64,000 bases of DNA from Muscardinus avellanarius (lineage: Eukaryota; Chordata; Mammalia; Rodentia; Gliridae). Positions 43,085 through 54,690 of this stretch are shown here, piece after piece. The position numbers and the translations under genes are program-made. Numbering within the stretch: position 1 is the first letter of the stretch; every line of letters begins with the position of its first letter. Where the stretch lies: the NCBI GenBank assembly GCA_963383645.1, contig OY726561.1, forward strand, positions 140,451,441-140,515,440, read 5' to 3'. Under the pieces are notes generated by a model that did not search any database, was not told the origin of the DNA, and saw only the letters and a program-made list of their open reading frames with translations.

Positions 43085-43625
43085 AGAAAAAGAGCAGAAG
43101 CCTGGGAACGTCTGCCCACTGCATCTCCACAGCTGTGGAGGAAAACGCAAGGCAGCCGAGCACTGGCTAGAACAATGTCTCACACGGGTAAGAGACGAGC
43201 GGGATCAACAGGGGACCGGGCCCCACGCCAGCAAGGCCACCGTGACAGCAGACACGGGGACGCCCAGCGGGCACCCTCTTGTGATAGAGCACAAGGACCT
43301 TGTCCTTGCCTCCAAAGGACAGAAAGGACAGTGATGGGGGCCAGGTGGCACACACACTGCAGCAGAGCGGAGGACCACAGGATGTGCGGAGGGGAGATGC
43401 TCCCACAGGAGGCGGCCCGACGAGCATGGGCAGTGAGCACTCTGTCCCTGTAAGACACACTCCAGTCCCGGGCTCACTCTCACGCAGCCAAGAGAAGGCA
43501 ATGGGCTGTCCATGACGAACCGGATACGTGCTCGGTGTACAGCACCTGCCCGCACGTACATGGCCCTGTGTTTGACCCCAGTGTGCGTGCACACACAAAC
43601 ACACAGAAAATCGGGCATGAGATCG
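43085..43625. other. GC-rich stretch between L1 pieces
   Basis: Probably further degraded L1 3' sequence plus an eroded ID unit near 43,520-43,600 (cccgcacgtacatggccctg). Frames on both strands are compositional. Confidence 0.35.
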
Positions 43626-43629
43626 CTTA

Positions 43630-44390
43630 TTCCAACTCCACGTACAACAGCATCAAGAAGAATAAAATATTTGGCTGTAAATTTTTTAAATAAGTACAAA
43701 ATATACACTGGCAACTATGAAACACTGCTAAAAGAAAGTACACTAACCAACTGAGAAGAAATCCTAGGTTCGCGATTCAGAAGACAATATGCTACAAGGG
43801 TAATTCCTCGCAAATTGACCTACAGATGGAACATGATCGCTCCCAAAATCACAGCTGGCCTTCTTAGAGAAACTGATAAGCTCATCTTTAAAATACACCG
43901 AAAAATGCAAGAACCTAGAACAGCCAAAACACTCTTGAAAAAGAATCAAGGTGGAGGACTCAAGCTCCCAACCCCCAAGCCTACTACAAAGCTGCGTAGC
44001 TGAGATAGTGTGATACTGGCCTAGCTCTCAAGGGGTAGAACAAGAAGTCCAGAAGCCAACCCTTGTGTTGACAGCGAGCAGTTTTCACCACGGTTGCCAC
44101 CCTCAGAAAAGAACCAACAGGGCAAGAGTCGTCTTTTACACAGTGTGGGAACAAGTGGATATTCACATGGAAAATAAGCAAAAATCAAGCTCCCACTTCA
44201 TCCCATATGCAGTAACTCAAAATAGTTCAAAGACCTAAAAGTGAAAGCTAAAAATACAAAATTCTTAAAGAAAACACAAGAGTGAATCCTCCTGACCTAA
44301 ACATAGGCGATATCTTAGATACAGTTCAAAAGCACAAATAACCAAAGGAAAGGAAGCCAACTAGGCTCTGTTAAAATTAAAAACTCTGTG
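43630..44390 (+). mobile_element. L1 ORF2 fragment
   Basis: gcatcaagaagaataaaata, tggcaactatgaaacactgc, acactcttgaaaaagaatca and gtggaggactcaagctccca follow the L1 ORF2 order. Ends at the SINE at 44,392. Confidence 0.85.
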
Positions 44391-44391
44391 G

Positions 44392-44585
44392 TGCCGGGCG
44401 TGGTGGTGCAGGCTTGTCATCCCAGCATTCGAGACAGGTTTGTAGCCAGCCTCAGCTACCCAGTGCGGCCCTCCGCAACTTGGTGAGACCCTGCTTCAAA
44501 ATAAAGACTAGAATAGGGCTGGGGTGTGGCTCAGAGGTAGGAGGCCCCAAGTTCCATCCCCAGCACCGCACACACAAACAAAAGA
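44392..44585 (+). mobile_element. B1-dID SINE
   Basis: tgccgggcgtggtggtgcag start; a ~10-bp loss in the B1 centre; ID half tgtggctcagaggtaggagg. Nested in L1. Confidence 0.88.
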
Positions 44586-45455
44586 AAAGCCCTATGGTGC
44601 CAACAATGCCAGCAAAAGATATGAACGGACAAGTCGCAAAATGGAGAACATGTCTGCAAATTATATATGTGAGAAAGGACTTGTATCCAGGATATATCAG
44701 GAACTTTTATATCTCGATTGTAAAAGGATAAACCGATTTTAAAGGGCAACACGGAGCCAAGCGTGTAATCCCAGTACTTGGGAGGCTGAGACGGGAGGAC
44801 TGCATGCTCAAAGCCAGCCTCAGAAAGTTAGACCCTCCACAACTGAGTGAGACGTTTCAAAATAAAATATAAAATAAGGCTGAGGGTGTAGCTCAGAGGT
44901 AGAATGAACCTGGATTCAATCCTCGGTACTACAAAAAAAAAAAAAAAAGGCAAAGGGTCTGAACAGCCATTTCATTCTCCAAAGATGATATACAAGTAGC
45001 TAAGACCATAGGAAAAGCACGCTCAGCACTGTTATCCATCTAATAAAACAACAATTAGATGTCCTCCTCACCCCATAATAACTAAACAAGACAAGAAACA
45101 AGTTTAGGTCAAGACATCCAGAAACTGGAGTTCTCACACACTGGGCATAGGAGAGCAGCCATTTGGGGAAAGTTTCTAAGAGTTAAGCACAGAACTTTCA
45201 TATGGCCCAGTTATTCTCCTCCTAGATACATACCTTAAAAAATACATTCAAGCCTAGATGTGGACACAATGTTCATTAGCAAAAATTCATAAGAACTAAA
45301 AAAATGGAAATAATCCAAATGTCAAACTGAAGAACGGGTAAACAAAATGCAATATATCCTTTCAATACAGTATCACTTGGCAATAAAAAGGAACAAAGTA
45401 CCGATACATGCTACAATGTGTAACAAAAACATCCTGCTGGTTAAAAACAGCAGAC
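44586..45455 (+). mobile_element. L1 ORF2 end, continuing the copy at 43,630 across two SINEs
   Basis: ggacttgtatccaggatata, gaacttttatatctcg, then (after the SINE at 44,754) ggtctgaacagccatttcat, ggagttctcacacactgggc and caataaaaaggaacaaag. ORF2 and 3' UTR, degenerate. Confidence 0.8.
44754..44948 (+). mobile_element. B1-dID SINE
   Basis: gagccaagcgtgtaatccca start (partly lost); ID half ggtgtagctcagaggtagaa; A16 tail. Nested in L1. Confidence 0.85.
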
Positions 45456-45621
45456 CCACTGAACACAGGGACACATCTGTAATCCCAGTACTTGGAAGGC
45501 TGAGACAAGAGGCTCACAGATGCAAGGCCAACCTCAAGAACAGAGCAAGACCCTGTTTCAAAACTTTAAAGAAGGCTGGGGGTATAGCTTGGAGGTAGAA
45601 TATTCCTGGATTCAATCAACT

Positions 45622-45631
<10 letters not shown>
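45456..45631 (+). mobile_element. B1-dID SINE
   Basis: gaacacagggacacatctgt, cagtacttggaaggctgaga, ID half ggtatagcttggaggtagaa. Confidence 0.82.
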
Positions 45632-45672
<41 letters not shown>

Positions 45673-45699
45673 GAGAGAGAAGAAAGAGAGAGAGAGACC
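45631..45699 (+). repeat. (GA)n microsatellite
   Basis: About 34 GA-type units with three interruptions, grown from the preceding SINE's tail. Confidence 0.95.
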
Positions 45700-46663
45700 G
45701 AAAACAGCATGTATTATACCGTCCTTTTACATGGAATATCTTAAAAAGGCAAACAGTAGACAGGACAGTAGTTTAGCGGAAGAGTGATGACTGGCTACTG
45801 GCTATAAACAGGCACAAAGATTCTAAGCAGAAGAAACTGTTTTCCAACTCGACTGCAGGACATGAAAAGTAAAAACCATCTTTTCTACTGAAGCGGCAAA
45901 TTACACATAAACTACTTCTTGCATTTTGTGACTAACATGGACATTTGCTGTTGTGACGGTGCCTGGATCTGTGAGCTCCACTTCTGAGCTTCCCGGAGTC
46001 AGCCATGTCAGTTTTGGTGGTGCAGCTGAGCTCAGAGCTGCTTCAAGGACGTCCAATGCTGTTTCAAATCCACTGCCTCCCTCGGAAAGTAGCCAATCCG
46101 CAGAGCTGTGGGAGCGAACGCGCCCTCAATCGGGTGCGGGCGGGACGCATCAGGGACAAGGCCGAGCAGCGCCCGCCCGGTGTGCGCCAGCCAGTCTACG
46201 CCGCTTGCACACCCTTCTGCAGAAGTAAAATGACTTGCCAAGTTACTTCTGGTTCCTGCCCTTTAACTGTGGCTTGCTTAGAAACGGTTTCTAACAATGT
46301 GTGGATGTATCTGGGGTGCTCGCCATTTGGGTGGGTGCCACGGGCTCCCACTTGGGTAGACACAGCCTACTGCCCTGCAGCAGTGCCCTCTCGTGCTGGG
46401 AACACCTTGGCAGATCCCTGACGGGCCGAGACCCAGCAGAAGTCTCTTGGCAACACCGGGGAAGGGCCCTAGAAAAACACCACGGTTACCAGGTAACTTC
46501 ACGCATGGACCAGGGTAAGAACCACACAGGAGGTGGTGAGTATTTCCTTGGTGGTCAGGTCTCTAGAAGGCTGGAGAGCAGAAGCCCTCCAAGCAGAGGG
46601 CTGGGTGCAAGTGTGAACGAGACACATCTGTCTGGAGAGAGAGCACCTTTCTCCGGCCTTTTC
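45700..46663. other. Unassigned stretch with GC-rich core
   Basis: The first 150 bp continues L1 3' sequence. 45,950-46,460 is GC-rich, without coding or repeat landmarks I recognise. Confidence 0.35.
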
Positions 46664-46680
46664 CTAACCCGCATTTTATT

Positions 46681-46908
46681 CTTTTTTTTTTTTTTTTTTT
46701 TTTTTGGTGGTGGTACTGGGGGTGGAACCCAGAGGCTTTCTACCTCCAGGCTATACTCCCAGACCTATTTCCTATTTTATTTGGAAACAGGGTCTCACTA
46801 AGTTGCTGATTGCCTCACTAAGTAGCTGAGGCTGGCTTCGAACCCATGCGATCCTCCTGTCTCAGCCTCCCAAGCGCGAGGATTACAAGCGTGCGCCACC
46901 ACGCCCGA
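46681..46908 (-). mobile_element. B1-dID SINE with 15-bp target duplication
   Basis: T25 tail, ggtggtactgggggtggaac, ending caccacgcccgact. Flanked by ctaacccgcatttta (46,664-46,678) and ctaacctgcgtttta (46,911-46,925), two transitions apart. Confidence 0.9.
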
Positions 46909-47022
46909 CTCTAACCTGCGTTTTAAACACCTGCTTAAGCATTTCAACCAGAGTTATTCTGGCTCCTTGTTTCTATATTGGCCCAGGAAAAGCACCAACG
47001 GTGACACTGAAGTCATTAGGGT

Positions 47023-47222
47023 AGTCGGGTGCGGTGGCATGCGGTGGCACATGCCTATAAGTCCACTACTTGAGAAGATGACAGGAGGGTTGAGGGTTCA
47101 AGGACAGACTCTGCAAATTAACACAACCCTCAGCATCTTGGTGAGATCCTGCTTCAAAACAAAAAAGGCTGGGAGTACAGCTCAGATAGGACCCCCCTGG
47201 GTTTATTCCCAGTACCAGAGAG
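47023..47222 (+). mobile_element. B1-dID SINE
   Basis: gtcgggtgcggtggcatgcg start with a 13-bp local duplication (atgcggtggca); ID half ggagtacagctcagatagga. Confidence 0.82.
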
Positions 47223-47420
47223 AGAAGACAACTAGGGGCTAGGCGTACTCCTACATAAGATCGCGAACCAGGAAACAAGTGGAAAATTCCTTTGCCATTA
47301 AGAACACTAGTGATGCAATTGGCAAAATGTACAAATGCTAGTTTCTTGACTTTGACAAATATACTGAGATAATACATAAAGAATACCTTTATCTTTAGGA
47401 AATATATTTAAAGCATTCAG

Positions 47421-47645
47421 AGAGCCAGGCACAATGGCACACACTTGTAATCCCAGTACTTGAGAGGCTGAGACAGAAGGATCACAAATGTGAAGCCAGC
47501 CTCGGCAACTTACTGAGGCCCTCCTCAACTTAGATCCTGTTTTAAAGCTTAAAAACAAAAATAGATAAAATAGGGCTTTGGGTAGAATACCCCTGGGTTC
47601 AATTGGAGCTCAGAGGCAGACGTCTCTGGGCTCAACCCCAAAAGA
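47421..47645 (+). mobile_element. B1-dID SINE, ID half rearranged
   Basis: agccaggcacaatggcacac start; the ID half occurs twice in pieces (gggtagaatacccctgggtt and gagctcagaggcagacgtct). Confidence 0.78.
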
Positions 47646-47857
47646 AATTACTCAGAGAAAAAGTGACACTGACAGAGAGCTCGGCGGAGCAGCGGTAGGG
47701 ATGGGACACGGTGAAGACTGTGCCGGCGTTCTCCGCAGTGGGAGCCATGGCATGGGAAACCCAGTGCTCAAGGATGCTTGCCAGGGAGGAAGAAAGGCTC
47801 CATTCAGTGGTCAGAGAATGGAGAACATGGAGCTCTGCTCACAAAACAACCTCTCCA

Positions 47858-47999
47858 CACAGGTTCGAAGCCAGCCGTAGCTACTTAGTGAGGCTCTCAG
47901 CAACTCAGTGAGACCCTGTTTCCAAATAAATATAAAGTAGATCTGGGAGTGGAGCCTGGAGGTAGAATGCCCCTGGGTTCTAACTCCAGTACAAAAAAA
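47858..47999 (+). mobile_element. B1-dID SINE, 5'-truncated
   Basis: Begins inside the B1 half at acaggttcgaagccagccgt; long-linker subtype (gtgaggctctcagcaactca); A8 tail. Confidence 0.85.
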
Positions 48000-48155
48000 A
48001 GAAATCAACAAAATAAAAGGAACAAGTCCATACCTTTCAATAACAACTCTGAATGTAAATGGTCTTAGATTTTCCAAATAACAGAGGAAAACAATACGCT
48101 GTCTACAAGAAACACATTTCACTTGCACGGGAGTATGCTCACTTTAAAGTGAAAG
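47990..48155 (+). mobile_element. L1 ORF2 endonuclease-region fragment
   Basis: tttcaataacaactctgaat, gtaaatggtcttagattttc and gtctacaagaaacacatttc are L1 endonuclease-domain words. A further diverged piece may extend to about 48,370 past a truncated SINE. Confidence 0.7.
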
Positions 48156-48156
48156 A

Positions 48157-48262
48157 ATGGCCTGAGAGGCTGAGACCGAGGGTTGCAGGTTCAAGGCTGG
48201 GGTGTAGCTCAGAGGTGAATGACCTTCAGTTCATTCACCAGTACCCTCCCTCCCAAAAAAAA
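48157..48262 (+). mobile_element. B1-dID SINE, internally deleted
   Basis: aatggcctgagaggctgaga, then directly ggctggggtgtagctcagag. Most of the B1 half is gone. Confidence 0.7.
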
Positions 48263-48969
48263 GTCAAATAATGAGAAATTATATCCTAGCCAAGTGGAAC
48301 CAAAAACCAAGAAGGTGTAACTCATATTTAAAATTTAAAAAGACTTCAAGAAAAAAATCAGACGACACAAGGTCATTGTGTTACAGCTCTTGACACCAAA
48401 ATAACTGACATAAACAAGTTAGAGAAGAAACTATTCTGGCTCATGGTCTCGGGTGTCGGTCCTTGGTCAGCAGGCCGCATCGCCTGGGCCCGAGGGAAGG
48501 CAGGATACCACAGCAGAAGGGCACGGCAGGGCGAAGCTCACTCCCAGCAGCCAGGGAAGGCAAGGGGCACTGCGCGGCCGCTTCCCCAGCCAGGCCCCTC
48601 CCGCTGCTCTGCCTCCACCACCCTGCCCCAGCCTGTTCAGCTCCCAATGGACGGTCCACTGATGAGGCCGGCGCCTCTGAGCCGATCAACCACTTACCCC
48701 GTGTCACTTCTAGACGTTGCTCTATTAGGAACCCAGGATTCAACACACAACATTCTGGGGAATGTTCCAGATCTAAGCCGTAGCATTCTTCCCCTGGCCC
48801 CAAAAGCTCATGCCTGCCTCTCAGTACAAAGTTTAGTCCATCTACAAGAGTCTTCCAAGTCTTATCAGGTCCAGGACTGACTGTTCAAAAGTCCACAACC
48901 AAAGTCTCCCCTGAGTCTCAAGGAAAACTCTCAGTTGCAAGCCCCTGTAAAAACCAAAAAGCAAGTGCC

Positions 48970-49172
48970 AAGCCAGGCGTGGGGACGCACACCTGTAGTC
49001 TCAGTACTTGCAATGCTGAGACAGGAGAACCGCCGGTTCGAGGACAGCCTCAGTAACTCAGTGCGGCCCTCAGCAAGTTGCTGAGGCCCCATTTCAAGGT
49101 AAAATTGGGCTGAGGGGGATGGCCAAGAGGAACAAAGTCCCCTGGGTCAATCCCCAGTACTACAAAAGAAAA
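48970..49172 (+). mobile_element. B1-dID SINE
   Basis: agccaggcgtggggacgcac start; ID half eroded (ggccaagaggaacaaagtcc). Nested in the LTR element. Confidence 0.82.
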
Positions 49173-49274
49173 AAGAAAAAGAAGCAAGCTTTATACTTTC
49201 AATATATAATAGCATAAAGTAAATGTTCCCATTCCAAAAGTGAGGAGCAGAGACATAAAAGGCAGGGGTGTGTG

Positions 49275-49485
49275 GCAGGGCGTGGTGGCACACACTTAAA
49301 ATCCCAGGATTTGGGAGGCTGAGACAGGAGGGTTGAGGGTCCAACGGCAGCCTCAGCAACTTAGTGAGGCTCTCAGCAACTTAGCAAGACCTTATTTCCA
49401 AATAAGAAATAAAATCGGTCTGGATGTGTGGCCTGGAGATAGAAGGTGCCTGGGTTCCATGCCCAGTACCACAAAAAAAATAGTA
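49275..49485 (+). mobile_element. B1-dID SINE
   Basis: ggcagggcgtggtggcacac start; gtgaggctctcagcaactta linker; A8 tail. Nested in the LTR element. Confidence 0.88.
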
Positions 49486-50584
49486 AATAATAAATAAGGG
49501 GTCTGACCAAAGCAAGACCAAAACCTAACAGGGCAGACATTAAGTTCTACAGCGCCATGCCCAGCATCTGACATACATCATAAAGATACGTAAGCCCCAA
49601 GGAACTGGGGCTGCCCCACCCCGCGGCAGCCCACCTGACTCTCTCGGGCTGGTCTGCCCGCTGCCTGCAGCTCTCAACGATGCTCCAGGATCCTGCATCT
49701 CTACTTCTGGAGGTCTCCACTGCAGCTTCGCTTCACCCTCACATGCGCCGGCTCCTGGGGAACTGCCCGCAGGGGTTCTGACCCTGGCACACGCTGCCTG
49801 GCCGCCCAGGCCTTCCCTCCGTGGCAGCTGCAACTCCACGATTCTATATTCCTGCAAAATCAGCACCAGATGGATGCACCAGGGTCTGCCATCAGCAGGA
49901 GCAGCCTGGCCCCTGTGCGCCATGGCTGGGGATTCCTGGCCGAGCAACTTCGTTGGCCCTGTGGGCGCACAGCCTGTGGTCATTCTGTTCTCAAAGCAAA
50001 GTCCTCCACATGAGCTCACTTTGTACCTTTGAACCTGCAGTGGGTGGGGTCCTGCTGATTCCTGGGATACCCTCAAAGCATCTTCCATATTGTCTTGGTG
50101 AAAATGACTTGGTTTCTCCTCAGTAGCACTAAGCCATTCAGCAGTCACAAAGTCCTTGGCCCCAACATTAAACATGCCTCTTCTCTGGCCAGACTGCAGG
50201 TTTCTTACATCTTTCTCCTCTTCTGCTGCTCTGAGTCTCACTGTAAACTTGGATAAAGGCAGCCAACAAAATCCATAACACTGCCTGAATGCTGTGCTAC
50301 CTTAAAATCTGATTACCAGATGAGTCCATCACGTTGCAATTCGGCTTCATACAAAATCTCAGGCATGAACAAAACGTGGGCAAGCTCTTGCCAGAATCAA
50401 CTTGACAGGTCTCTAGTCCACCTGCAAGTCTCCCCCACCTGAAACCTCACGGACGTGGTCTTTCCTGTCTGCCTTCCTCTTGGCATTCTAGTCTTCAGAG
50501 ATCACACCAGAATCGTCGATTAATCTCTGGAAACGACATTCTAAGGCTTCTCTGGCCTTTCCCCAACTCTTCCAAGTCCCTCCC

Positions 50585-51112
50585 ACAAACCAGTTATCGC
50601 GTTAAGTGAAATAAGCCAGACATAGAAAGACACCTAGAAAGTTCTCCACCAACAGCTGCAGAGTGCATTCTTTTTCTAGAAAAGATCATACATTATGCCA
50701 CAAAGCCTTGGCAATTTTAAAAGATGGAAATGACATCCGCTTAGCCTACATATTCTCTCTTCACACGGAATAAAACCAGAAGTCAGAAGCAAGAGAAAGA
50801 TGAGAAGTGAGTACACAGAAGGAGGCCTAACAACATGCTTCTGAACAAGCAGTGGCTCACTGAAGAAATCAGAGAGGAAATTTAAAACTTTCTTGGATCA
50901 AACAAAAATGGAATCACCACATATCAAAACCCATGGAACAGTACAGAGTTTACAGCTATGTGTTCCTAGTTTTTAAAATTTCCTCAAATGTATTTATTTG
51001 ACTTATAATGCATCTCAAGGTCTTAGAAAAATAATAAACCAAACTCAAAATCAGAAGAAGAAAAGTAATCACAAAGATCAGAAATAAGTAAAATGTTTAT
51101 ATAGTAAAAATA
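50585..51112 (+). mobile_element. L1 ORF2 fragment (between endonuclease and RT)
   Basis: caacagctgcagagtgcatt, cattatgccacaaagccttg, actgaagaaatcagagagga and tttacagctatgtgttccta follow the L1 ORF2 order. It lies directly downstream of the LTR-element remnant. Confidence 0.8.
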
Positions 51113-51116
51113 TTTT

Positions 51117-51345
51117 AAGTCGGGCGTGGTGGCGCACGCTTGTAATCCCCACACTTGGGAGGCGGAGACAGGAGGATCGCACGGGTTCGAAGCCAGCCTC
51201 AGCTACTTAGTGAGGCTCTCAGCAACTTAGTGAGCCCCTGTTTCCAAATAAAATAGAAAAAAAGTTTTGGGAGTATAGCCCGGAGGTAGAAAGCCTCCGG
51301 GTTCCACACCCAGTACCACCAAAAAAAATATATATATATATATAT
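51117..51345 (+). mobile_element. B1-dID SINE, long-linker subtype
   Basis: gtcgggcgtggtggcgcacg start; gagtatagcccggaggtaga; tail turned into (TA)10. Confidence 0.92.
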
Positions 51346-51367
51346 TATTTTTAAATAATAAAGATAG

Positions 51368-51550
51368 AGAAGCCAGGCATGGCAGCACATGCTGTAATGA
51401 CAGCACTTGGGTTGCTAAGACAGAAGAACCCCAGGTTCAAGGCCACCACGTGGTAACCTGTTTCAAAATGAAAAATAAAGTAGGTCTGGGGTGGAGCTGA
51501 GAGGTAGAATGCCTCTGAGGTCAGTCTCCAGTACCACTAAAATAAAATAA
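51368..51550 (+). mobile_element. B1-dID SINE, diverged
   Basis: gaagccaggcatggcagcac, aaccccaggttcaaggccac, ID half ggggtggagctgagaggtag. Confidence 0.78.
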
Positions 51551-51554
51551 AAGA

Positions 51555-52310
51555 TAGAAAGACCTTCCGTGCTCATGGACTGAAATTGTATTGTTAAAAT
51601 GTCCATACTGCCCTAAGCTGACTGGCAAACTCAATACAATCACTGGCAAAATGTCAATGACATTCTTCACAGAACCAGAAAAAATCACCAAAAGATTTTT
51701 TGGGGTAGAACCCAGGGGCTTTTCTACCTCTGGGCTATACTCCAGGACCTATTTTACATATATATATATTTGGAAACAGGGTCTCACTAAGTTGCTGAGA
51801 GCCTCACTCAGTAGCTGAGGCTGGCTGTGAACCCGTGCGATCCTCCTGTCTCAGCCTCCCAAGCGCTGGGATTAGAAGCGTGCCCACCACGCCCGGCAAT
51901 CATAAGATTTATATACAAGCACAAAACAACCTGGATAGCCAAAGCAATTCAGGCAAACAGAATGAAGCCGGGGGCACAGTGCGGAGCTACAATAACACAG
52001 CAGCACGGTACCAATATAAGAAGGCACAAACCGGCACAAAAAAGAGAGGTCCCAGAAATCAACCCACTCATCCTCAGCCAGCTGATTCTCTACAGAGGTG
52101 CCAAAGCACGGGGAACTAGATATCTATGCACAGATTAGAACTAAATGCCATCTCTCCTTCTATACAAAAATGAACTCAAATGGATCGAAGGCCTTAAAGG
52201 AAGAGCCAGAGCTCATGGTAGGAACATTTCAGTACCGGCGCAGCCGGCCATTTTCTGTACTGGACCCCAAAAGTGTATAAAACAAAAGATAGAGTAATGA
52301 ATGGCATTGT
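51555..52310 (+). mobile_element. L1 ORF2 fragment with nested minus-strand SINE
   Basis: agaccttccgtgctcatgga and caatgacattcttcacagaa before the SINE at 51,695; aacaacctggatagccaaag, ccactcatcctcagccagct and caaatggatcgaaggcctta after it. This is the RT and post-RT region, with many stops. Confidence 0.82.
51695..51896 (-). mobile_element. B1-dID SINE
   Basis: gggtagaacccaggggcttt, then ctacctctgggctatactcc, ending ccaccacgcccggc. Nested in L1. Confidence 0.9.
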
Positions 52311-52313
52311 ATC

Positions 52314-52499
52314 AGTGAGTGTGTGAGTGTGTGTGTGTGTGAGTGCATGAGTGCATGTGAGTGTGTGTGTGTGTGCGTGTGTGTGTGAGTATGTGTGAGT
52401 GCGTGAGTGTGTATGAGTGTGTGAGTGCGTGAGTGTGTGTGAGTGTGAGTGTGTGGGTGTGAGTGTGTGTGAGTGTGTGTGTGTGTATGTGTGTGTGTT
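52314..52499 (+). repeat. Degenerate (TG)n / (GAGTGTGT)n microsatellite
   Basis: About 185 bp of TG with GA and GC interruptions. It adjoins an inverted ID stub. Confidence 0.92.
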
Positions 52500-52560
52500 T
52501 GGCCCAGGGGCATTCTACTTCTGAGCTACAACCCACAGCCTATTTTTTATTTGGAAAAAG
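52500..52560 (-). mobile_element. ID-half SINE stub
   Basis: gcccaggggcattctacttc, then gagctacaacccacagccta; the B1 half is absent. Confidence 0.7.
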
Positions 52561-53295
52561 GGGATTTCACCAAATATTACTGCTTCTGCACAGCAAAGGA
52601 AACATTCAGCAGAGACAACCTACAGAACGGGAGAAAAGCTTTGCCATCTACTCATCTGAAGAATATCCAGAAAATATTAGAAAATCAGAAGAGTAACAAG
52701 AAGCCCAATCAAGAATGGGCACAGAGGGTGGGGACGAGGCAGGATGGGAGAGAAACACGCCCGGTGACATGTAGCTGTGTTGTATAATTACAGTGCGCCA
52801 ATAAAATCATTTTAAGTGGCCAAATGATCTGAGTAGAATACAAATGCTTCTCAAAAGAATCTCAAATAGCCAATAAACGCGCGAAAAAGTGTGCAATACC
52901 ATTATCGATCAGGGAAATGGAAACCAAAGCTTCAGTGAGGTTCCATCTCCACCCAGTTAGAATAGCTATTATGAACAAAGTGCTGGCGAGGAGGAGGGGA
53001 AACGGAAAGGGCACAGCTGAGGAAACGCAGTCATAGAGCACTGCGGAGCGGGCATGGAGTGGCCACGGGGAATGACTCGAGCTACCACGTGGCTGCGGTG
53101 CCACTGAGCAGCGGACTGGAGGACAAGACGCCAGCACGCGAGCCAGCGCCTGCCCGTGCCCACGGAGGCGCTGCTCAGAACCGCCAAGCGTGGGGCACAC
53201 CTGGTGCCTGTCCACAGATAAATGGAAGTAGTACATTTCTTATATCTTTCAGCTATAAAGAACAACGTGCAAAAACAACATTAAAAGAGACATAA
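52557..53295 (+). mobile_element. L1 ORF2 end with a nested L1 3' tip
   Basis: Continues the ORF2 order (caacctacagaacgggagaa). At about 52,720-52,805 a short G-rich L1 3' end (attacagtgcgccaataaaa) interrupts it, after which ORF2 resumes (aaatgatctgagtagaatac, gtgaggttccatctccaccc). Confidence 0.75.
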
Positions 53296-53299
53296 GATC

Positions 53300-54424
53300 A
53301 ATGAAACAGAACAGAAAACCCATAAGTAAACTCCTGCACTATACGGTCAAATGATACCCAACATGGACGTCAAGACTAATGAGAAGCGGACAGCCTCTTC
53401 CAACAGATGGTGCTAGGAAAACCGGGTACTCACATACAAGACCACGATCCTGGACTGCTGCCTACCACGACACACAGCCTTAACTCAAAATGGATCAAAG
53501 GCCCAAACTAAGAGCTAAAACTATAGGCTCTCAGAGGGAAACTTCACGACACTGGGTTTGGCCATGATTTCCTGGATATGACCCAAAATCACAGACAAAG
53601 GAAAAGCAGACCAGGCTGAAACCCCGCGCATCGCAGGCAACCACACAGCGGACAGAGCTCGGCAAGCCGCCCCTGAGGAGGTGGGCCCGCCGTGCACAGA
53701 GCCCTACAGCGTAACAACAGACGCCGCCGACTCAAATGCAGAACAGCGACTCCACAAGATATCTTTCTGGTGAAGAAATACAGGTGGCCAATAAACACAC
53801 GAAAAGATGCTCTGTGCCATTACCCATCAGGAAAATGTCAAGCAAAACCACAAAGGGAGACCGCTTCTCATGCTGAGCTAGAAGAGCAAGAAGTATTAGG
53901 GTAGATGTGGAGAAACCGGAGCCCTGGGTGTGGCCAACGGTGACGTGAAAGAAGTATGACAGCTCCTAGCCCAGGGAGTCCACCTCTCAGCAGATACTTA
54001 GATCTACGCAGAAGCTGAAAGTGAATCTCATAGGGAAACTATTCATGGTAGGGAAAAGGAGAGACGATCTGAAATGGTGAATGGATAAAATATGGTGTGT
54101 CCATGCAACAGTGTTGTTAGCCATAAAAAGGAATGAGGCACTGACACCGGCCCGGCATACATGGGTGAACCTTGAAGACAGCGCAGTGAGAGACCAGCAC
54201 AGAAGGCCACACCCTCCGTCCTTGCATCTTGGCGAGATGCAGACCAGGCAGAGCCTTGCACGCAGAGGCCAGTTAGTGGCTGCAGGCAAAGGGGGGAGGG
54301 GTGAACAGCGGCTGCCAATGGGTGTTGGGTTTCTTCTTAGTGATGAAAATGTTCTGGAATTAGCGATGTTGAATATACAACTTTGTAAACTTACACAACA
54401 ACTGAATTATGCACTTTAAAGAAG
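53300..54424 (+). mobile_element. Another L1 ORF2 end and 3' UTR
   Basis: ccaacatggacgtcaagact, gctcaaaatggatcaa-type text, gtggagaaaccggagccctg and ggtgaatggataaaatatgg, then aatgttctggaattagcgat. The ending continues past the SINE at 54,425 as gtatgtaaattatatctcaa (54,645-54,690). Old L1M-type. Confidence 0.8.
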
Positions 54425-54640
54425 AAACTGGGCGTGGTGGCGCACGCTTGTAATCCCAGCATTCGGGAGGCTGAGACCGGAGGATTGTGGTTCACGAACA
54501 GCCTCAGCTACTTAGCGAGGCCCTTTGCAACTCAGTGAGACCCTGCTTCAAAATTTAAAAAGACAGAGAAACATGGGGCTGAGGGTATAGCTCGGAGGTG
54601 GAATGCCCCCTGGGTCCCCTCCCCAAGGCCAAAAAAAGTA
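54425..54640 (+). mobile_element. B1-dID SINE
   Basis: actgggcgtggtggcgcacg start; ID half ggtatagctcggaggtggaa. Splits an L1 3' end. Confidence 0.9.
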
Positions 54641-54690
54641 TAAACTATTCAGTATGTAAATTATATCTCAATATAGTTCTTTTTAAATAC

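Larger units (their letters stand above)
48390..50575 (-). mobile_element. ERVL-MaLR-like element remnant, inverted (LTR plus internal region)
   Basis: The LTR part (48,390-48,790) reads antisense: gaaactattctggctcatgg ... gaacccaggattcaacacac. The internal part (48,790-50,575) has ctccacgattctatattcct, tggaggtctccactgcagc and the run ccttggccccaacattaaac, resembling MaLR internal sequence. Two SINEs (48,970 and 49,275) interrupt it. No intact retroviral gene is visible. A 233-codon minus frame (49,540-50,241) is open but lacks recognisable retroviral domains. Confidence 0.5.

Noticed and set aside
42269..43714. Cluster of 60-175-codon frames on both strands
   Set aside because: They overlap each other in G/C-shifted L1 3' sequence. 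None shows a conserved family.
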